64,000 nt of DNA from JBCCGI01 sp039029355 (GCA_039029355.1 JBCCGI010000035.1:1-64000), one strand, 5' to 3'; positions 35,051 to 45,451 are shown, counted from the stretch's first letter. Translations and numbers: made by a program. Notes: generated by a model not told the origin, from the letters alone.

Positions 35051-36514
35051 ATGCGACGAGACGAGAGCCCGCTAGCGCCCTTTCGGGCCACGACCGACGA
35101 CCCGTGGGACCGCGAGAAGGCGGCTCACCTCGCCCGGAGGGCGGGCTTCGGCGCCGGCCCCGACGAGCTGCAGCAGCTGGTCGAGCTCGGGCCCGAGGCA
35201 GCCGTCGACCGCTACGCCGACTTCGGGCCGACCGACCCGCACGTCGAGGCCGAGCTGCGGTCGGTCGGGTCCGAGCTGGACATCGCCCACGAGCGCGTCG
35301 GGAGCTACGGCGCCGCCGCCAGCAACCGCATCCGGCGCTGGTGGCTCTTCCGCATGGTCCACGGGCGTCAGCCGCTGCAGGAGAAGCTCACGCTCTTCTG
35401 GCACGACCACTTCGCTTGTCAGGAGACCAAGGTCGTCCGCACGCGGCTATTGGTGCAACAGAACGAGCTGTTCCGGAAGCATGCGGGCGGTCCGTTCCGC
35501 GAGCTGGTGCGCGAGGTCGCGCGCAACCCGGCGATGCTGGTGTTCCTCGACAACCGCCTGAGCGAGGCCCGCAACCCGAACGAGAACTGGGCACGCGAGC
35601 TGCTCGAGCTGTTCACGCTGGGAGTCGACCGCTACACCCAGCGCGACGTCACCGAGCTCGCGCGCGTCTTCACGGGCTGGACGACGCCCAAGCTCGACTC
35701 GAACGAGTTCGCGTTCCGCCCGGACCTGCACGACCCGGGCGACAAGGAGCTGTTCGGCGAGCGGATCGAGGGCCGCGCGGGTGAGGCCGGCATCGGCGAG
35801 GGGCTGGACGCGATCGACCGCCTGCTCGCGCATCCCGACTGCGCGCGCTTCCTCGCGGGGAAGCTGCTGGCGTGGTTCGCGAGCGCGCAGCCGCCCGCGG
35901 AGGTCGTCGACGAGCTGGCCGACGCCCTGCGCGGCAGCGACTTCTCGATCCGCGAAGCGCTCCGGACGCTGTTCCGCTCGGCTTGGTTCTACGCGCCCGA
36001 GAACCGCTTCGCGCTGTACCGCAATCCGGTCGAGCTGGTCGTCGGCGTCGCGCGCGCGCTGGGGCTGCAGAACGCTCACCTCGCCGAGCTGGAGCGCTAC
36101 TGCCTGCGCATGGGGATGGAGCTCTTCGAGCCCCCCTCGGTCGCCGGCTGGAGCCACGGCGAGGCCTGGGCCCAGACCGGCTCGGTCGCGCCGCGCTTCG
36201 ACTTCGCGATCGGGGTATCCCAGCTGCCGCACGCGGCGCGGCGCGTGACCGGGCGCGCGTCGATCCACCTTGACGAGCTCGCCGGCGAGGGGCTGCGCGG
36301 GGACGTGCTGGTGCCCTCCGCGCTCGTGCAGGCCGTGGCGCAGCGCGTGCTGGAGCAGCCGCTCGCGGCCGAGAAGGAACAGGCGCTCGTCGCCTACCTC
36401 AACGAAGGCGAGCCCCAGCCCGAGGACGCGAAGGCCGCGCGCCGATGGCGCCGCGAGCGCATCCGCGCCTGCATCCACCTGATCCTGACCGCACCGGAGC
36501 TGGCCTTTGCCTAG
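35051..36514 (+). CDS. DUF1800 family protein
   Basis: The 487-residue protein matches DUF1800. It has AAHLARRAGFGAGPDELQQLV near the N-terminus, KLTLFWHDHFACQETKV, then LDNRLSEARNPNENWARELLELFTLG and YTQRDVTELARVFTGWT, all typical of the family. DUF1800 proteins are usually followed by a DUF1501 protein, as here, where the next start overlaps this stop. The pair is common in Planctomycetota and related bacteria; the function is not established, and a secreted or periplasmic role is usually assumed. ATG 35051 is preferred over GTG 35024 because of the TATACT at 35018. Confidence 0.9.
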   Translation: MRRDESPLAPFRATTDDPWDREKAAHLARRAGFGAGPDELQQLVELGPEAAVDRYADFGPTDPHVEAELRSVGSELDIAHERVGSYGAAASNRIRRWWLFRMVHGRQPLQEKLTLFWHDHFACQETKVVRTRLLVQQNELFRKHAGGPFRELVREVARNPAMLVFLDNRLSEARNPNENWARELLELFTLGVDRYTQRDVTELARVFTGWTTPKLDSNEFAFRPDLHDPGDKELFGERIEGRAGEAGIGEGLDAIDRLLAHPDCARFLAGKLLAWFASAQPPAEVVDELADALRGSDFSIREALRTLFRSAWFYAPENRFALYRNPVELVVGVARALGLQNAHLAELERYCLRMGMELFEPPSVAGWSHGEAWAQTGSVAPRFDFAIGVSQLPHAARRVTGRASIHLDELAGEGLRGDVLVPSALVQAVAQRVLEQPLAAEKEQALVAYLNEGEPQPEDAKAARRWRRERIRACIHLILTAPELAFA

Positions 36515-37730
36515 ACGAACGCTGAACCGACGTGACCTCCTCGCGGGGACGACCGGCGCGCTCGGCGCCGCGTTCGCCGCGCCGCTTTGGGCGGGAGGAC
36601 GGGAGGGGCGCACCGCGCCCCGCAGGCTCGTGCTGCTCGTTCTCGACGGAGGAAACGACGGGCTGAACACCCTCGCGCCGATCGAGGACGACGCGTACCA
36701 CAAGGCACGCCCCGCGCTTGCGCTTGCCGCGCCGGACGCGCGCCGCGTCGACGAGCTCAATGCGTTCCACCCGTCGCTCGCGCGCACGGCCGAGCGCTTC
36801 CGCGAGGGCGGCGTGTGCGTGCTGCGCGGCGTGGGCTACGACACGCCCAACCTGTCGCACTTCCGCAGCATGGACATCTGGAGCGCGGCGAGCCTCGCGC
36901 TCCCGATGCCGGCGACCGGCTGGGCCGGGCGGCTGGTCGATGCGGCGCTGGACGGCGAGCGCGGCGAGACCCCCATGCTGTCGGTCGGCGACGTCGCGGT
37001 GCCGTTCGCGCTGCGCGCGTCCCGCAACGTGGCCAGCGTGGTGCCCAACCGCCAGCAGTTCCGCGTGCGCTCGGGGCCGTCCTCGAGCTCGATGGATGAG
37101 CTCGACGCCCGCCGACGCGCGCTCGACGTCCTCAACGGCGGCGCCGGATCGGTCGGCGACGCGGTCGCGGCGGCCACCGCGTCCAGCGAGGCGATCGCCG
37201 CCGCGCTCGAGCGTTCGCCCCGCGTGGAGTACCCCAAGACCAAGCTCGCCCAGGACCTCGGGATCGTCGCCCGCGTGGCTGAGGCCGGCCTACCGACGCG
37301 CTGCTTCTACGTGGCGCAGAAGGGCTACGACACCCATGCGGCCCAGGCGGGCACGCACGCCGAGCTGCTCGCGACACTGGACGCCGCGCTCGACGCCTTC
37401 CTGCGCGACCTCGCGGCCTGCGACGCGCTCGGGGACACGCTGGTCCTCGTGCTGAGCGAGTTCGGCCGACGCGTAGCCGAGAACGGCGTCGGCGCCACCG
37501 CCGGCACCGACCACGGCGCGGCTTCGCTCGTGATGCTGCTGGGCGGCGGGATCCGCCCAGGGCTACACGGCGGACAACCGCGGCTGGACGACGTGGACGA
37601 GAACGGCAACCTGCGCCACAGCATCGACTTCCGCAGCGTCTACGCCGACGTCGCGAAGGGGTGGTTCGGCGTCGACGCAGCGAGCGTGCTGGGCGGCGAG
37701 TTCGCGCCGGCGGGCGTGGTGGTCGCGTGA
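36507..37730 (+). CDS. DUF1501 family protein with Tat signal
   Basis: The 407-residue protein begins with a Tat-type leader, NRRDLLAGTTGALGAAFAAPLWA. Its DUF1501 core contains LVLLVLDGGNDGLNTLAPIEDD, TGWAGRLVDAAL, FYVAQKGYDTHAAQ, LSEFGRRVAENG and GTDHGAASLVMLLGGG, an alkaline-phosphatase/sulfatase-like arrangement of Asp and His residues. The TTG start overlaps the DUF1800 stop by 8 bp, so the two are coupled. It is predicted to be exported folded, possibly with metal. The next gene starts within its stop codon (GTGA). Confidence 0.9.
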   Translation: MPRRTLNRRDLLAGTTGALGAAFAAPLWAGGREGRTAPRRLVLLVLDGGNDGLNTLAPIEDDAYHKARPALALAAPDARRVDELNAFHPSLARTAERFREGGVCVLRGVGYDTPNLSHFRSMDIWSAASLALPMPATGWAGRLVDAALDGERGETPMLSVGDVAVPFALRASRNVASVVPNRQQFRVRSGPSSSSMDELDARRRALDVLNGGAGSVGDAVAAATASSEAIAAALERSPRVEYPKTKLAQDLGIVARVAEAGLPTRCFYVAQKGYDTHAAQAGTHAELLATLDAALDAFLRDLAACDALGDTLVLVLSEFGRRVAENGVGATAGTDHGAASLVMLLGGGIRPGLHGGQPRLDDVDENGNLRHSIDFRSVYADVAKGWFGVDAASVLGGEFAPAGVVVA

Positions 37731-38917
37731 GGCGTCTTCAGGCGATCGCGGTCCTGACCTGCGCGGCGGCCTGCGCCACTCCCGGCGACGTCGCGCAGCT
37801 CGTGCCCTACGGCGACCAAGCCGCGGCGCCGGTCCAGGTCCCGACGGCGCCGGGGATCGGCGCGGCGCGCGGCGACGCCGTGCCCGCAGGCGGCACGATC
37901 GGCCGCGACGCCGCGCTGGCCGACACCTTCACGGCGGAGGGACAGGCGGTCGAGTACCGCTTCGACAGCGGCGCCGGCGAGCTCTCGATCTTCGAGCTCG
38001 AGGCCTGGGGCCTGTCACGCGGATGGTCCTCGGTCGCCGGCGTCCAGGTGCTGGCCGGGGACGGGTCGGTGCTGCGGGAGGTCGAGCGGCCCGGCGGCAC
38101 CCGCTACACCTGCGTCGTCGACTTCGTCGCGCCCCAGGACGGCGAGTACCGCCTGCGCATCGAGGCGATCCGCGAGCACTACCGGTACACGCTGATCCGC
38201 CACTCCGGCCTGGTCCGGCCCGCCGAGGGCGCGCGCCTCGCGCTCGGCCAGCACGAGCTGGTCTACGGGTTCCTGGCGGATGCCGAGGACCGCGCGCGGT
38301 TCGCGCTGCCGCTCGCGGCCGGCGAGCGCGTGCTGCTGCGCGTAGCGCCGCTGCGCGAGAACCACGAGGAAGACCTGCACAAGAAGCGCGGCGGGCAGCT
38401 CACGACCTTCGTGACCCGCGGCGAGACGCCCGGGCTGCCCGACGTCGACGGCCTGATCGACGGCCTGCGGGCGCGGATCCGCGAGCGCGGCAACACGCCG
38501 TCGTACCCGTTCTTCGGGCTCGCGGCCGGCGCCTCGCCCTATGGAGCGGACCGGCCGCTCGTCGTGCTCCAGGCCGACGAGGCGGGCGACTATCCGGTCG
38601 ACGTGGTCGCGCGCGACGACTCCGAGCCCGGCATCTTCCGCTTGACCATCGAGCGCTCGCCGGAGCTCGGCCGCGTGCGCGGACGCGTCGGGGACATCGA
38701 CGACGAGCCGCTCGCCGGCGTGCGCGTGCAGCTGCTGCTCGAGCCGGACCTGGTGCTCGTCGCCGAGACCGACTCGGACGCCGAGGGCCTCTTCGCCAGC
38801 GACGTGCCGGTCGGCGACTACACCGTGCTGTTCGCCGTCGACGAGGCCTCGCCCGCCGCGCGCGCCCGCACGCACGTCGCGGACGAGACCGAGCTCAACC
38901 TGATCTACGGCGAGTAG
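37727..38917 (+). CDS. Secreted protein with C-terminal carboxypeptidase-regulatory-like fold
   Basis: The 396-residue product starts at GTG 37727, overlapping the DUF1501 stop (GTGA). Its hydrophobic leader ends in CAAACATPGD; it may be a lipoprotein, though the lipobox is weak. The middle contains PPC-like beta segments (DTFTAEGQAVEYRFD, APQDGEYRLRIEAI, DEAGDYPVDVVARDD). The last ~80 residues (GRVRGRVGDIDDEPLAGVRVQLLLEPD to DVPVGDYTVLFAVDE) match a carboxypeptidase-regulatory/prealbumin-like domain. It is the third gene of the DUF1800 operon and probably a cell-envelope partner of those proteins. No enzymatic motif is seen. Confidence 0.65.
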   Translation: MRRLQAIAVLTCAAACATPGDVAQLVPYGDQAAAPVQVPTAPGIGAARGDAVPAGGTIGRDAALADTFTAEGQAVEYRFDSGAGELSIFELEAWGLSRGWSSVAGVQVLAGDGSVLREVERPGGTRYTCVVDFVAPQDGEYRLRIEAIREHYRYTLIRHSGLVRPAEGARLALGQHELVYGFLADAEDRARFALPLAAGERVLLRVAPLRENHEEDLHKKRGGQLTTFVTRGETPGLPDVDGLIDGLRARIRERGNTPSYPFFGLAAGASPYGADRPLVVLQADEAGDYPVDVVARDDSEPGIFRLTIERSPELGRVRGRVGDIDDEPLAGVRVQLLLEPDLVLVAETDSDAEGLFASDVPVGDYTVLFAVDEASPAARARTHVADETELNLIYGE

Positions 38918-38925
38918 CCCCGCAG

Positions 38926-38939
38926 GCCCGGCGTCGGGC
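38926..38939. terminator. Short hairpin between convergent genes
   Basis: GCCCG-GCGT-CGGGC (5-bp stem, 4-nt loop) fills the 22-bp gap between the convergent DUF1800 operon and the metF end of the aromatic operon. There is no T run. It could act as a weak bidirectional terminator. Confidence 0.3.
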
Positions 38940-39809
38940 TCAGTGCTCCTTGATCGCGGCCAGGATCGAGCGCGTCGCCTGGCTCTTGTTGAGCGTGTAG
39001 AAGTGGATGCCCGGCGCGCCCTGCTCGAGCAGGTTGCGGCACTGGTCGATGGCGTGCTCGATGCCGGTTGCCATGACCGAGCCCGGGTCGTCCTCGTAGC
39101 GGTTGAGGCGCTCGAGCAGCGCGCCGGGGATGCGCGCTCCGCACATGCCCGTGAAGCGCTTCACCTGGCTGACGTTCGTGATCGGCATGATGCCGGGCGT
39201 GATCGGCACCGTGATGCCGGCCGCGTGCGCGCGCTCGACGAACGAGAAGTAGTCCTGGTTTTCGAAGAAGAGCTGCGTGATCAGGAACTCGGCGCCCGCG
39301 TCGACCTTGTTCACCGTCCAGCGCAGGTCGTCCTCGGGCGAAGGCGACTCGGGATGCACCTCGGGATAGCACGCCCCGCCGATGCCGACGTCGTAGTTGT
39401 CGGCCAGGAACTCGATCAGCTCGCTCGCATTCGAGAAGCCGCCGGCGGCCGGGACGAACCTGACCTCGCCCTTCGGCGGGTCGCCGCGCAGGCCGAGGAT
39501 GTTCTCGACGCCGCTGCCGACCAGCTTGCCGACGACCTCGCGGATCTCGTCGACGGTGTGGCCCACGCACGTGAGGTGCGCCATTGCGGTGACGCCGAGC
39601 TCGCTCTGGATACGCGAGACGCACTCCAGCGTGCGCCCGCGCGTCGACCCGCCGGCGCCGTAGGTCACGGAGATGAAGTCGGGTGAGACCATCTCCTTCA
39701 GCTCGGCGGCGGCGCGCATCAGGTTGTTGGCGCCCTCGTCGGTCTTCGGGGGGAAGAACTCGAAGCTAAAGACCGGGTGGTCCCCACCGTGCATTTCCTC
39801 GATTCTCAC
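38940..39809 (-). CDS. metF: Methylenetetrahydrofolate reductase
   Basis: The 289-residue protein matches MetF along its length: FSFEFFPPKTDEG (catalytic Glu region), VTYGAGGSTRGRT, HLTCVGHT, ILGLRGDPP, FLITQLFFENQDY and PGIMPITN. It reduces 5,10-methylene-THF to 5-methyl-THF with FAD for methionine synthesis. Its ATG overlaps the stop of the upstream thioesterase (ATGA). It is therefore the last gene of the aryl-CoA operon, an unusual place for metF, perhaps reflecting C1-folate handling in the pathway or simply read-through of a housekeeping gene. Confidence 0.93.
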   Translation of the reverse strand: MRIEEMHGGDHPVFSFEFFPPKTDEGANNLMRAAAELKEMVSPDFISVTYGAGGSTRGRTLECVSRIQSELGVTAMAHLTCVGHTVDEIREVVGKLVGSGVENILGLRGDPPKGEVRFVPAAGGFSNASELIEFLADNYDVGIGGACYPEVHPESPSPEDDLRWTVNKVDAGAEFLITQLFFENQDYFSFVERAHAAGITVPITPGIMPITNVSQVKRFTGMCGARIPGALLERLNRYEDDPGSVMATGIEHAIDQCRNLLEQGAPGIHFYTLNKSQATRSILAAIKEH

Positions 39810-40222
39810 GCTTCCTCCATGATGGACTCGAAACCGGTGCGGTACTTCTCGGGGATCGGGGTGGACTTCATCCCGGGCAGCTCGACGCAGACGACGGTCA
39901 TGTTAGCGGTCAGGCAGGCGACGTCGTTGACGAAGAACCGATACCGCAGGCTGATCGAAGAGTCGCCCAGCCGCGTGCACGTCACGTGCACCAGCGGCCG
40001 GTCGCCGAAGCGCAGCGGGTTACGGAAGTCGACCTCGGAGTGCACCAGCGGAAAGCCGACCTTGCGCTCGAGCAGCAGGTGGTAGTAGCGAGCGCCGACG
40101 TGCTCGTCCCACAGCTCCTCGAAGGCTTCGTGGATGTAGTCGTAGATCTTCGGGTAGTAGACGATCCCGGCCGGGTCAACGTCTCCGAAGCGGACCTTGA
40201 GCTGGGTGATGAAGGCGCTCAA
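39806..40222 (-). CDS. Hotdog-fold acyl-CoA thioesterase (4HBT/YbgC-like)
   Basis: The 138-residue protein has the 4-hydroxybenzoyl-CoA thioesterase motif VRFGDVDPAGIVYYP with the catalytic Asp, then a single hotdog domain to the C-terminus. Both ends overlap neighbours by ATGA (creatininase-like upstream, MetF downstream). In an aryl-CoA operon it most likely recycles CoA from dead-end or intermediate aryl thioesters. Confidence 0.85.
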   Translation of the reverse strand: MSAFITQLKVRFGDVDPAGIVYYPKIYDYIHEAFEELWDEHVGARYYHLLLERKVGFPLVHSEVDFRNPLRFGDRPLVHVTCTRLGDSSISLRYRFFVNDVACLTANMTVVCVELPGMKSTPIPEKYRTGFESIMEEA

Positions 40223-40983
40223 CCGAAGAGCTCCGGCCAGGCCTCGCGCACCGACTCGACGATCATCGTGGCCAGCCGGTCGATCAGGTCGACGCCCTCC
40301 TCGGCGCTCGCGCTCGCGGGATCGCCGCAGTACGCAGCGTCGGCCCCGGCCTGCTGGAAGGTCTTGGCACCGCCCTTCATCTTGCCGATCAGGTCGATCG
40401 CCACCGGCGGGAGCGCGGCACGCTCGTCCTCGCGGACGGCGCCCGGGTCGGCGGCGAGCACGATGCTCGACTCGTAGCGGCCGGCGTGGCAGTCACCGCT
40501 CTTGAACTCCTCGCCCAAGGTGCCGGCCCATCGGCGCCGCGTGTTGTCGGGGTAGATCACCTGGGCGCGGTACTTGGTGAGCTCGGCGCAGTCGCCCGCC
40601 ACGCCACGCAGGATCTGGACGTGGGCCGGCTCGAGGTGCGCGTTCGAGAACACGATGCGGCGCACGCCCTGGTCCTCGAGCGACTCGATTACGTCTTCGA
40701 GCAGCGCCCACAGCGTGCCGGGGCGCAGGCTGATCCGCCCGGCGAAGCCGTCGGTGAAGTGCGTCAGGCCGTAGGCGACGGACGGGAGGAGCACCGTCTC
40801 GACACCCTCGGCCGCCAGGCGCTCGGCCGCGCGCCGCGACTGCGCCTCGGCAATCGTCACGTCGGTGTCGAGCGGCAGGTGCGGTCCGTGGGGTTCGGTG
40901 GCGCCTACGGGGAGGATCACGACCACGCGGTCGTGCAGCCGGCGCTGTGCCTCCGGCCAGGTCAGTTTGGCGAGGTCCGTCAT
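40219..40983 (-). CDS. Creatininase family amidohydrolase
   Basis: The 254-residue protein shows creatininase family motifs: VVILPVGATEPHGPHLPLDTD (metal-binding Glu/His/Asp), VFSNAHLEPAH (normally N-x-H-x-G-N), and GDCHAGRYESSIVL (G-x-HAG-x-xETS variant). These metalloenzymes hydrolyse cyclic amides. ATG 40983 overlaps the CoA-ligase stop and its own stop overlaps the thioesterase start (ATGA both). In this operon it may open a lactam or amide derived from an amino-aromatic substrate. That is inference. Confidence 0.8.
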   Translation of the reverse strand: MTDLAKLTWPEAQRRLHDRVVVILPVGATEPHGPHLPLDTDVTIAEAQSRRAAERLAAEGVETVLLPSVAYGLTHFTDGFAGRISLRPGTLWALLEDVIESLEDQGVRRIVFSNAHLEPAHVQILRGVAGDCAELTKYRAQVIYPDNTRRRWAGTLGEEFKSGDCHAGRYESSIVLAADPGAVREDERAALPPVAIDLIGKMKGGAKTFQQAGADAAYCGDPASASAEEGVDLIDRLATMIVESVREAWPELFG

Positions 40984-42581
40984 TCCTTCGACCGTCCGCG
41001 GGTTTCGAGCTCTGCCTTCAGCTCCTTGCGCGCCACCTTGCCGCGATCGTTGCGCGGCAGCGAATCGCGCCATTCGAACCAGCGCGGGTACTTGTGCGGC
41101 GCGAGTCGGTCCTTGACCCAGGCCTTGAGCTCGGCGGCGAGCGCCTCTCCGCCCTCGGCGCCTTCGGCGAGCCCGACGAAGGCGAAGGGCTTCACCAAGC
41201 CCTCCGCGTCCTCGTGGCCGAGGATGCAGACCTCGCGCACCGCGTCGTGCCCGAGCAGCGCGTTCTCGATCTCGAGCGGCGACACCCAGATCCCGCTGAC
41301 CTTGAGCAGGTCGTCGGAGCGGCCCTCGTAGTAGAAGAAGCCCTCGTCGTCGCGGCGGAAGATGTCGGCCGACGTGCACCAGTCCGCCTGGTACGTCTCG
41401 TTCGACTTCTTCTTGTCGCCCCAGTAGCAAAGCGCCGTCGAGCCGCCGCGGACACGCAGCCGGCCGGGCTCGCCGTTGGGGAGCTCGGCGCCCGCGGGAT
41501 CGACGACCTGCGCGTCGTAGCCCGGGACGAGCTTGCCGAGGCTGCCGATGCGCACGTCGCCCGGGTAGTTCGAGATGTAGATGTGGAACATCTCGGCCGA
41601 GCCGATGCCGTCGAGGATCTCGACGCCGGAGCGCTCCTTCCAGTCCTCGTACAGCTTGGCGGGCAGCGCCTCGCCCGCCGACAGGCAGACCCGCAGCGAC
41701 GAGAAGTCGGCGCCCTCGCAGCGCTCGGAGCGCAGCATGTTGTTGATCATCGTCGGCACGCTGGTCAGCAGCGTGGGCCGGTGCGCGGCGATCTGGTCGA
41801 AGAGCTCGTCGGCGGTCGAGCGCCCCGGGAAGAGCACGGCCGTCGCGCCCGCGCGGAACGGGAACATGAGGTTCGTGCCGGTTGCGTAGCCGAAGAAGAG
41901 CTTCGGCACCGAGAGGCACACGTCGTCCTCGCAGTACCCCACGACCTGCCGCGCGTAGGTCTCGGTGCTGTAGGCGAAGTCGGCGTGCGTGTGGACACAG
42001 GCTTTGGGCTTGCCCGTCGAGCCCGAAGTGAAGAGCCAGCCCGCCAGGTCGTCGGGCCCGGTCGGCTCGACCGCGGCGAGCTCGGACGCCGGGTCCTCGG
42101 CCGCCAGGGCCTCCTCGTAGTCCACGAAGCCGCCGGCGTCGCCACCGACGACGAAGACCCGCTCGCAGAGCCGCGCCGCGCGCGCCGCGGGCCCCAGCTC
42201 GGCCAGGACGTCGGCGTGCGTGATCACCACGCGCGCCTTGGTGTAGTCGAGGTAGTACGCGAAGTCCTCGCGCTTGAGCAGCGGGTTGACCATCGCGAAG
42301 ACCGCGCCCGCGCGCAGCACGCCGTAGAAGGCCTCGGCGAACTCAAAGCGGTCGGGGAGCACGATCAGCGCCCGCTCCTCCGGCCGTACCCCCGCCCGGC
42401 GCAGGGCGGCCGCCAAGCGCGCGGAGCGCTCAGACAGCTGCGCGTAGGTCCGCGCGTCGCCCCCCGCCCGCAACGCAACCTTGCCCCCCCGCCCCGCCTC
42501 GACGTTGTGGTCGAGGAAGTAGGAGCACAGGTTGAACCGGTCCGGGAAGGTCGGAGCGGCGACCGAGGAATGCTGCCCCAT
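40980..42581 (-). CDS. Benzoate/2-aminobenzoate-CoA ligase family protein
   Basis: The 533-residue ANL enzyme resembles benzoate-CoA ligases: FNLCSYFLDHNVEAGRGGKVAL at the N-terminus, WLFTSGSTGKPKACVHTH, VPKLFFGYATGTNLMFPF, ILDGIGSAEMFHIYISN and GRSDDLLKVSGIWVSP. It forms an aryl-CoA from an aromatic acid, ATP and CoA. It follows the pseudokinase by 11 bp and overlaps the creatininase gene. Anthranilate versus benzoate specificity cannot be read by eye, but the kynureninase-like gene nearby favours an anthranilate-type acid. Confidence 0.88.
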   Translation of the reverse strand: MGQHSSVAAPTFPDRFNLCSYFLDHNVEAGRGGKVALRAGGDARTYAQLSERSARLAAALRRAGVRPEERALIVLPDRFEFAEAFYGVLRAGAVFAMVNPLLKREDFAYYLDYTKARVVITHADVLAELGPAARAARLCERVFVVGGDAGGFVDYEEALAAEDPASELAAVEPTGPDDLAGWLFTSGSTGKPKACVHTHADFAYSTETYARQVVGYCEDDVCLSVPKLFFGYATGTNLMFPFRAGATAVLFPGRSTADELFDQIAAHRPTLLTSVPTMINNMLRSERCEGADFSSLRVCLSAGEALPAKLYEDWKERSGVEILDGIGSAEMFHIYISNYPGDVRIGSLGKLVPGYDAQVVDPAGAELPNGEPGRLRVRGGSTALCYWGDKKKSNETYQADWCTSADIFRRDDEGFFYYEGRSDDLLKVSGIWVSPLEIENALLGHDAVREVCILGHEDAEGLVKPFAFVGLAEGAEGGEALAAELKAWVKDRLAPHKYPRWFEWRDSLPRNDRGKVARKELKAELETRGRSKE

Positions 42582-42592
42582 GGCGTCGGCGC

Positions 42593-43465
42593 TCAGGCGT
42601 CCAGGAACGGGCGCAGCCGCTCGACGAAGCTCTTGGCCGTCGCGTAGCGCTGCTTCTTGTCCGCGAGGCAGCCGGTGACGATGGCGGCCTCGAGCTCGGG
42701 ATCGATGTCTAGCTCGGGCATCCGCTTACGGAGGGACGGCGGCGTCTTGTCGAGCTTGGCCTGGAACACCTCGAGGAACGACGTGCCGTTCCATGGAAGC
42801 AAGCCCGCGATACACTCGAACAGCACCGTCGCGACGTTGTAGATGTCGGACTGCACGTCCGGCGAGTCGCCGCCGAACTGCTCGACCGGCGCGTAATACG
42901 GCGTTCCGATCAGCGCGGTCTTGTCGCCGAGGTCCTTGGCGGTCCACAGGCCCGGGGTGATGCCGCCGTCCACCAGCACAGCCTGGGCGTCGCCGCCCTC
43001 GCCGGAGATGTGAATCGTGTACGGCTTGATGTCGCCGTGAACGAGGCCGTGGGCGTGGATCTCGACCAAGCCCTCCAAGAGCTGCACCCCGAAGCGCACC
43101 GCGTCCTCGAGCGGCAAGTGCTTGCGCGAGTTCAGCACGGCCCGCAGCGAGTCGCCGCTGGGGAAGTCCGAAACCAGGACCAACGTCGCATCGCCCAGCG
43201 CGAGGATGTCGCGCACCCGCAGGACCGCGGCCGACTCCACGCGCTTCCACGGATTCCAGGACGCCGAGAAGTCGTGAATCTGTGCGTCGCCGTCGAAGAG
43301 GGCGCCGGGGAACAGCTGCATCTCGCAGCGCTCGTCGGACTCGGTGTCGCGGACCTCGAACGCGGTCGAAAGGCCACCCTGCCGGTGCGCGCTGACGACC
43401 TCGTAGCGCCCGCCGACCACCTTCCCGGGTTGGAGGTCGTATACGGTCAGGCTCTCGCTGCTCAT
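42593..43465 (-). CDS. Ser/Thr kinase-like protein, probable pseudokinase
   Basis: The 290-residue protein has the protein-kinase fold but lacks key residues. The beta3 position that should hold the ATP-anchoring Lys reads CEMQLF (Gln). The catalytic loop is HGDIKPYTI (Thr in place of the metal-binding Asn). DFG is VDGGI, and APE is GTPYYAPVE. The glycine-rich loop (HRQGGLSTAF) is also atypical. ATG 43465 is used, because 25 upstream in-frame residues look non-coding. It sits inside a metabolic operon between the aryl-CoA ligase and the dienelactone hydrolase-like gene, so a scaffolding or sensing role is more likely than catalysis. Confidence 0.78.
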   Translation of the reverse strand: MSSESLTVYDLQPGKVVGGRYEVVSAHRQGGLSTAFEVRDTESDERCEMQLFPGALFDGDAQIHDFSASWNPWKRVESAAVLRVRDILALGDATLVLVSDFPSGDSLRAVLNSRKHLPLEDAVRFGVQLLEGLVEIHAHGLVHGDIKPYTIHISGEGGDAQAVLVDGGITPGLWTAKDLGDKTALIGTPYYAPVEQFGGDSPDVQSDIYNVATVLFECIAGLLPWNGTSFLEVFQAKLDKTPPSLRKRMPELDIDPELEAAIVTGCLADKKQRYATAKSFVERLRPFLDA

Positions 43466-43475
43466 GGGAATCGTC

Positions 43476-44246
43476 TTAGTGCTGACGGAGGTGTTCGTCG
43501 AGGAAGGCGAGCGCGCGGTTCCACGCGTCGGAAGCCGCATCCTCGTGGAAGGCCGGTCGCCGGTGGTTATGAAAACCGTGCCCGGCGCCGGGATACGTGA
43601 AGATAGCGAAGTCCTTGGCGAACTGCGACAGGACGCCGTCGAGGCGCTGCACGTGCTCGGCGGGGATCGAGGCGTCCTCCGCGCCGAAGAGACCGAGGAA
43701 GGGCGCGCCGAGGTTGAGCGCCAGCTCTAGCGGCTGGGTCGGCTTGTTGGCCGACAGCTCGGGGTAGACGATCCGGCCGTAGAAATCGACCACCGCCGAG
43801 ACGCTTCGACTGGCGCAGCCGAGCAGGTACGCGTAGTTGCCGCCCATGCAGAAGCCGAGCGCGCCGAGGCGCTCGTCGTCGACGCCGAAGCGCTCGATCA
43901 GCAGCGCGGCGGCCGCTTCGAGGTCGGCGATCGCGCGGCGGTCCGGCATCGACGCGACGGCGCCGCGGATCTGGTCGGAGTCCCACGTCGGTGCCGGCTC
44001 GGCCTCGGTCGACGCCGGGCCGGGCAGCCCCTCGCGCGAGTAGAGGTCGGGCGCGATGACCGCGTGCCCCGCCGCGGCCAGGCCTTCGGCGACGTCGAGC
44101 ACGTACGCATCGAGGCCGAACACCTCGTGCACCAGCACCACGCCGCTTCGTTCGCCCGGCTCTTCGGCCGAGCCCTGAAGCATCACCGCGCGAACCTCCT
44201 CGCCCGATGCGCCGGGGAAGCGGAGCTCTTCGCGCTCGACGTTCAT
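43476..44246 (-). CDS. Dienelactone hydrolase family protein
   Basis: The 256-residue alpha/beta hydrolase has the DLH triad: Cys in LGFCMGGNYAYLLG, Asp in GAEDASIP, and His in GAGHGFHN, and VVLVHEVFGLDAYV near the N-terminus. Dienelactone hydrolases open lactones in aromatic ring degradation. A GTG at 44249 gives one more residue than ATG 44246; the ATG is preferred. It lies 8 bp after the kynureninase-like gene and 10 bp before the kinase-like gene. Confidence 0.85.
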   Translation of the reverse strand: MNVEREELRFPGASGEEVRAVMLQGSAEEPGERSGVVLVHEVFGLDAYVLDVAEGLAAAGHAVIAPDLYSREGLPGPASTEAEPAPTWDSDQIRGAVASMPDRRAIADLEAAAALLIERFGVDDERLGALGFCMGGNYAYLLGCASRSVSAVVDFYGRIVYPELSANKPTQPLELALNLGAPFLGLFGAEDASIPAEHVQRLDGVLSQFAKDFAIFTYPGAGHGFHNHRRPAFHEDAASDAWNRALAFLDEHLRQH

Positions 44247-44254
44247 CACCGCCC

Positions 44255-45451
<1,197 letters not shown>

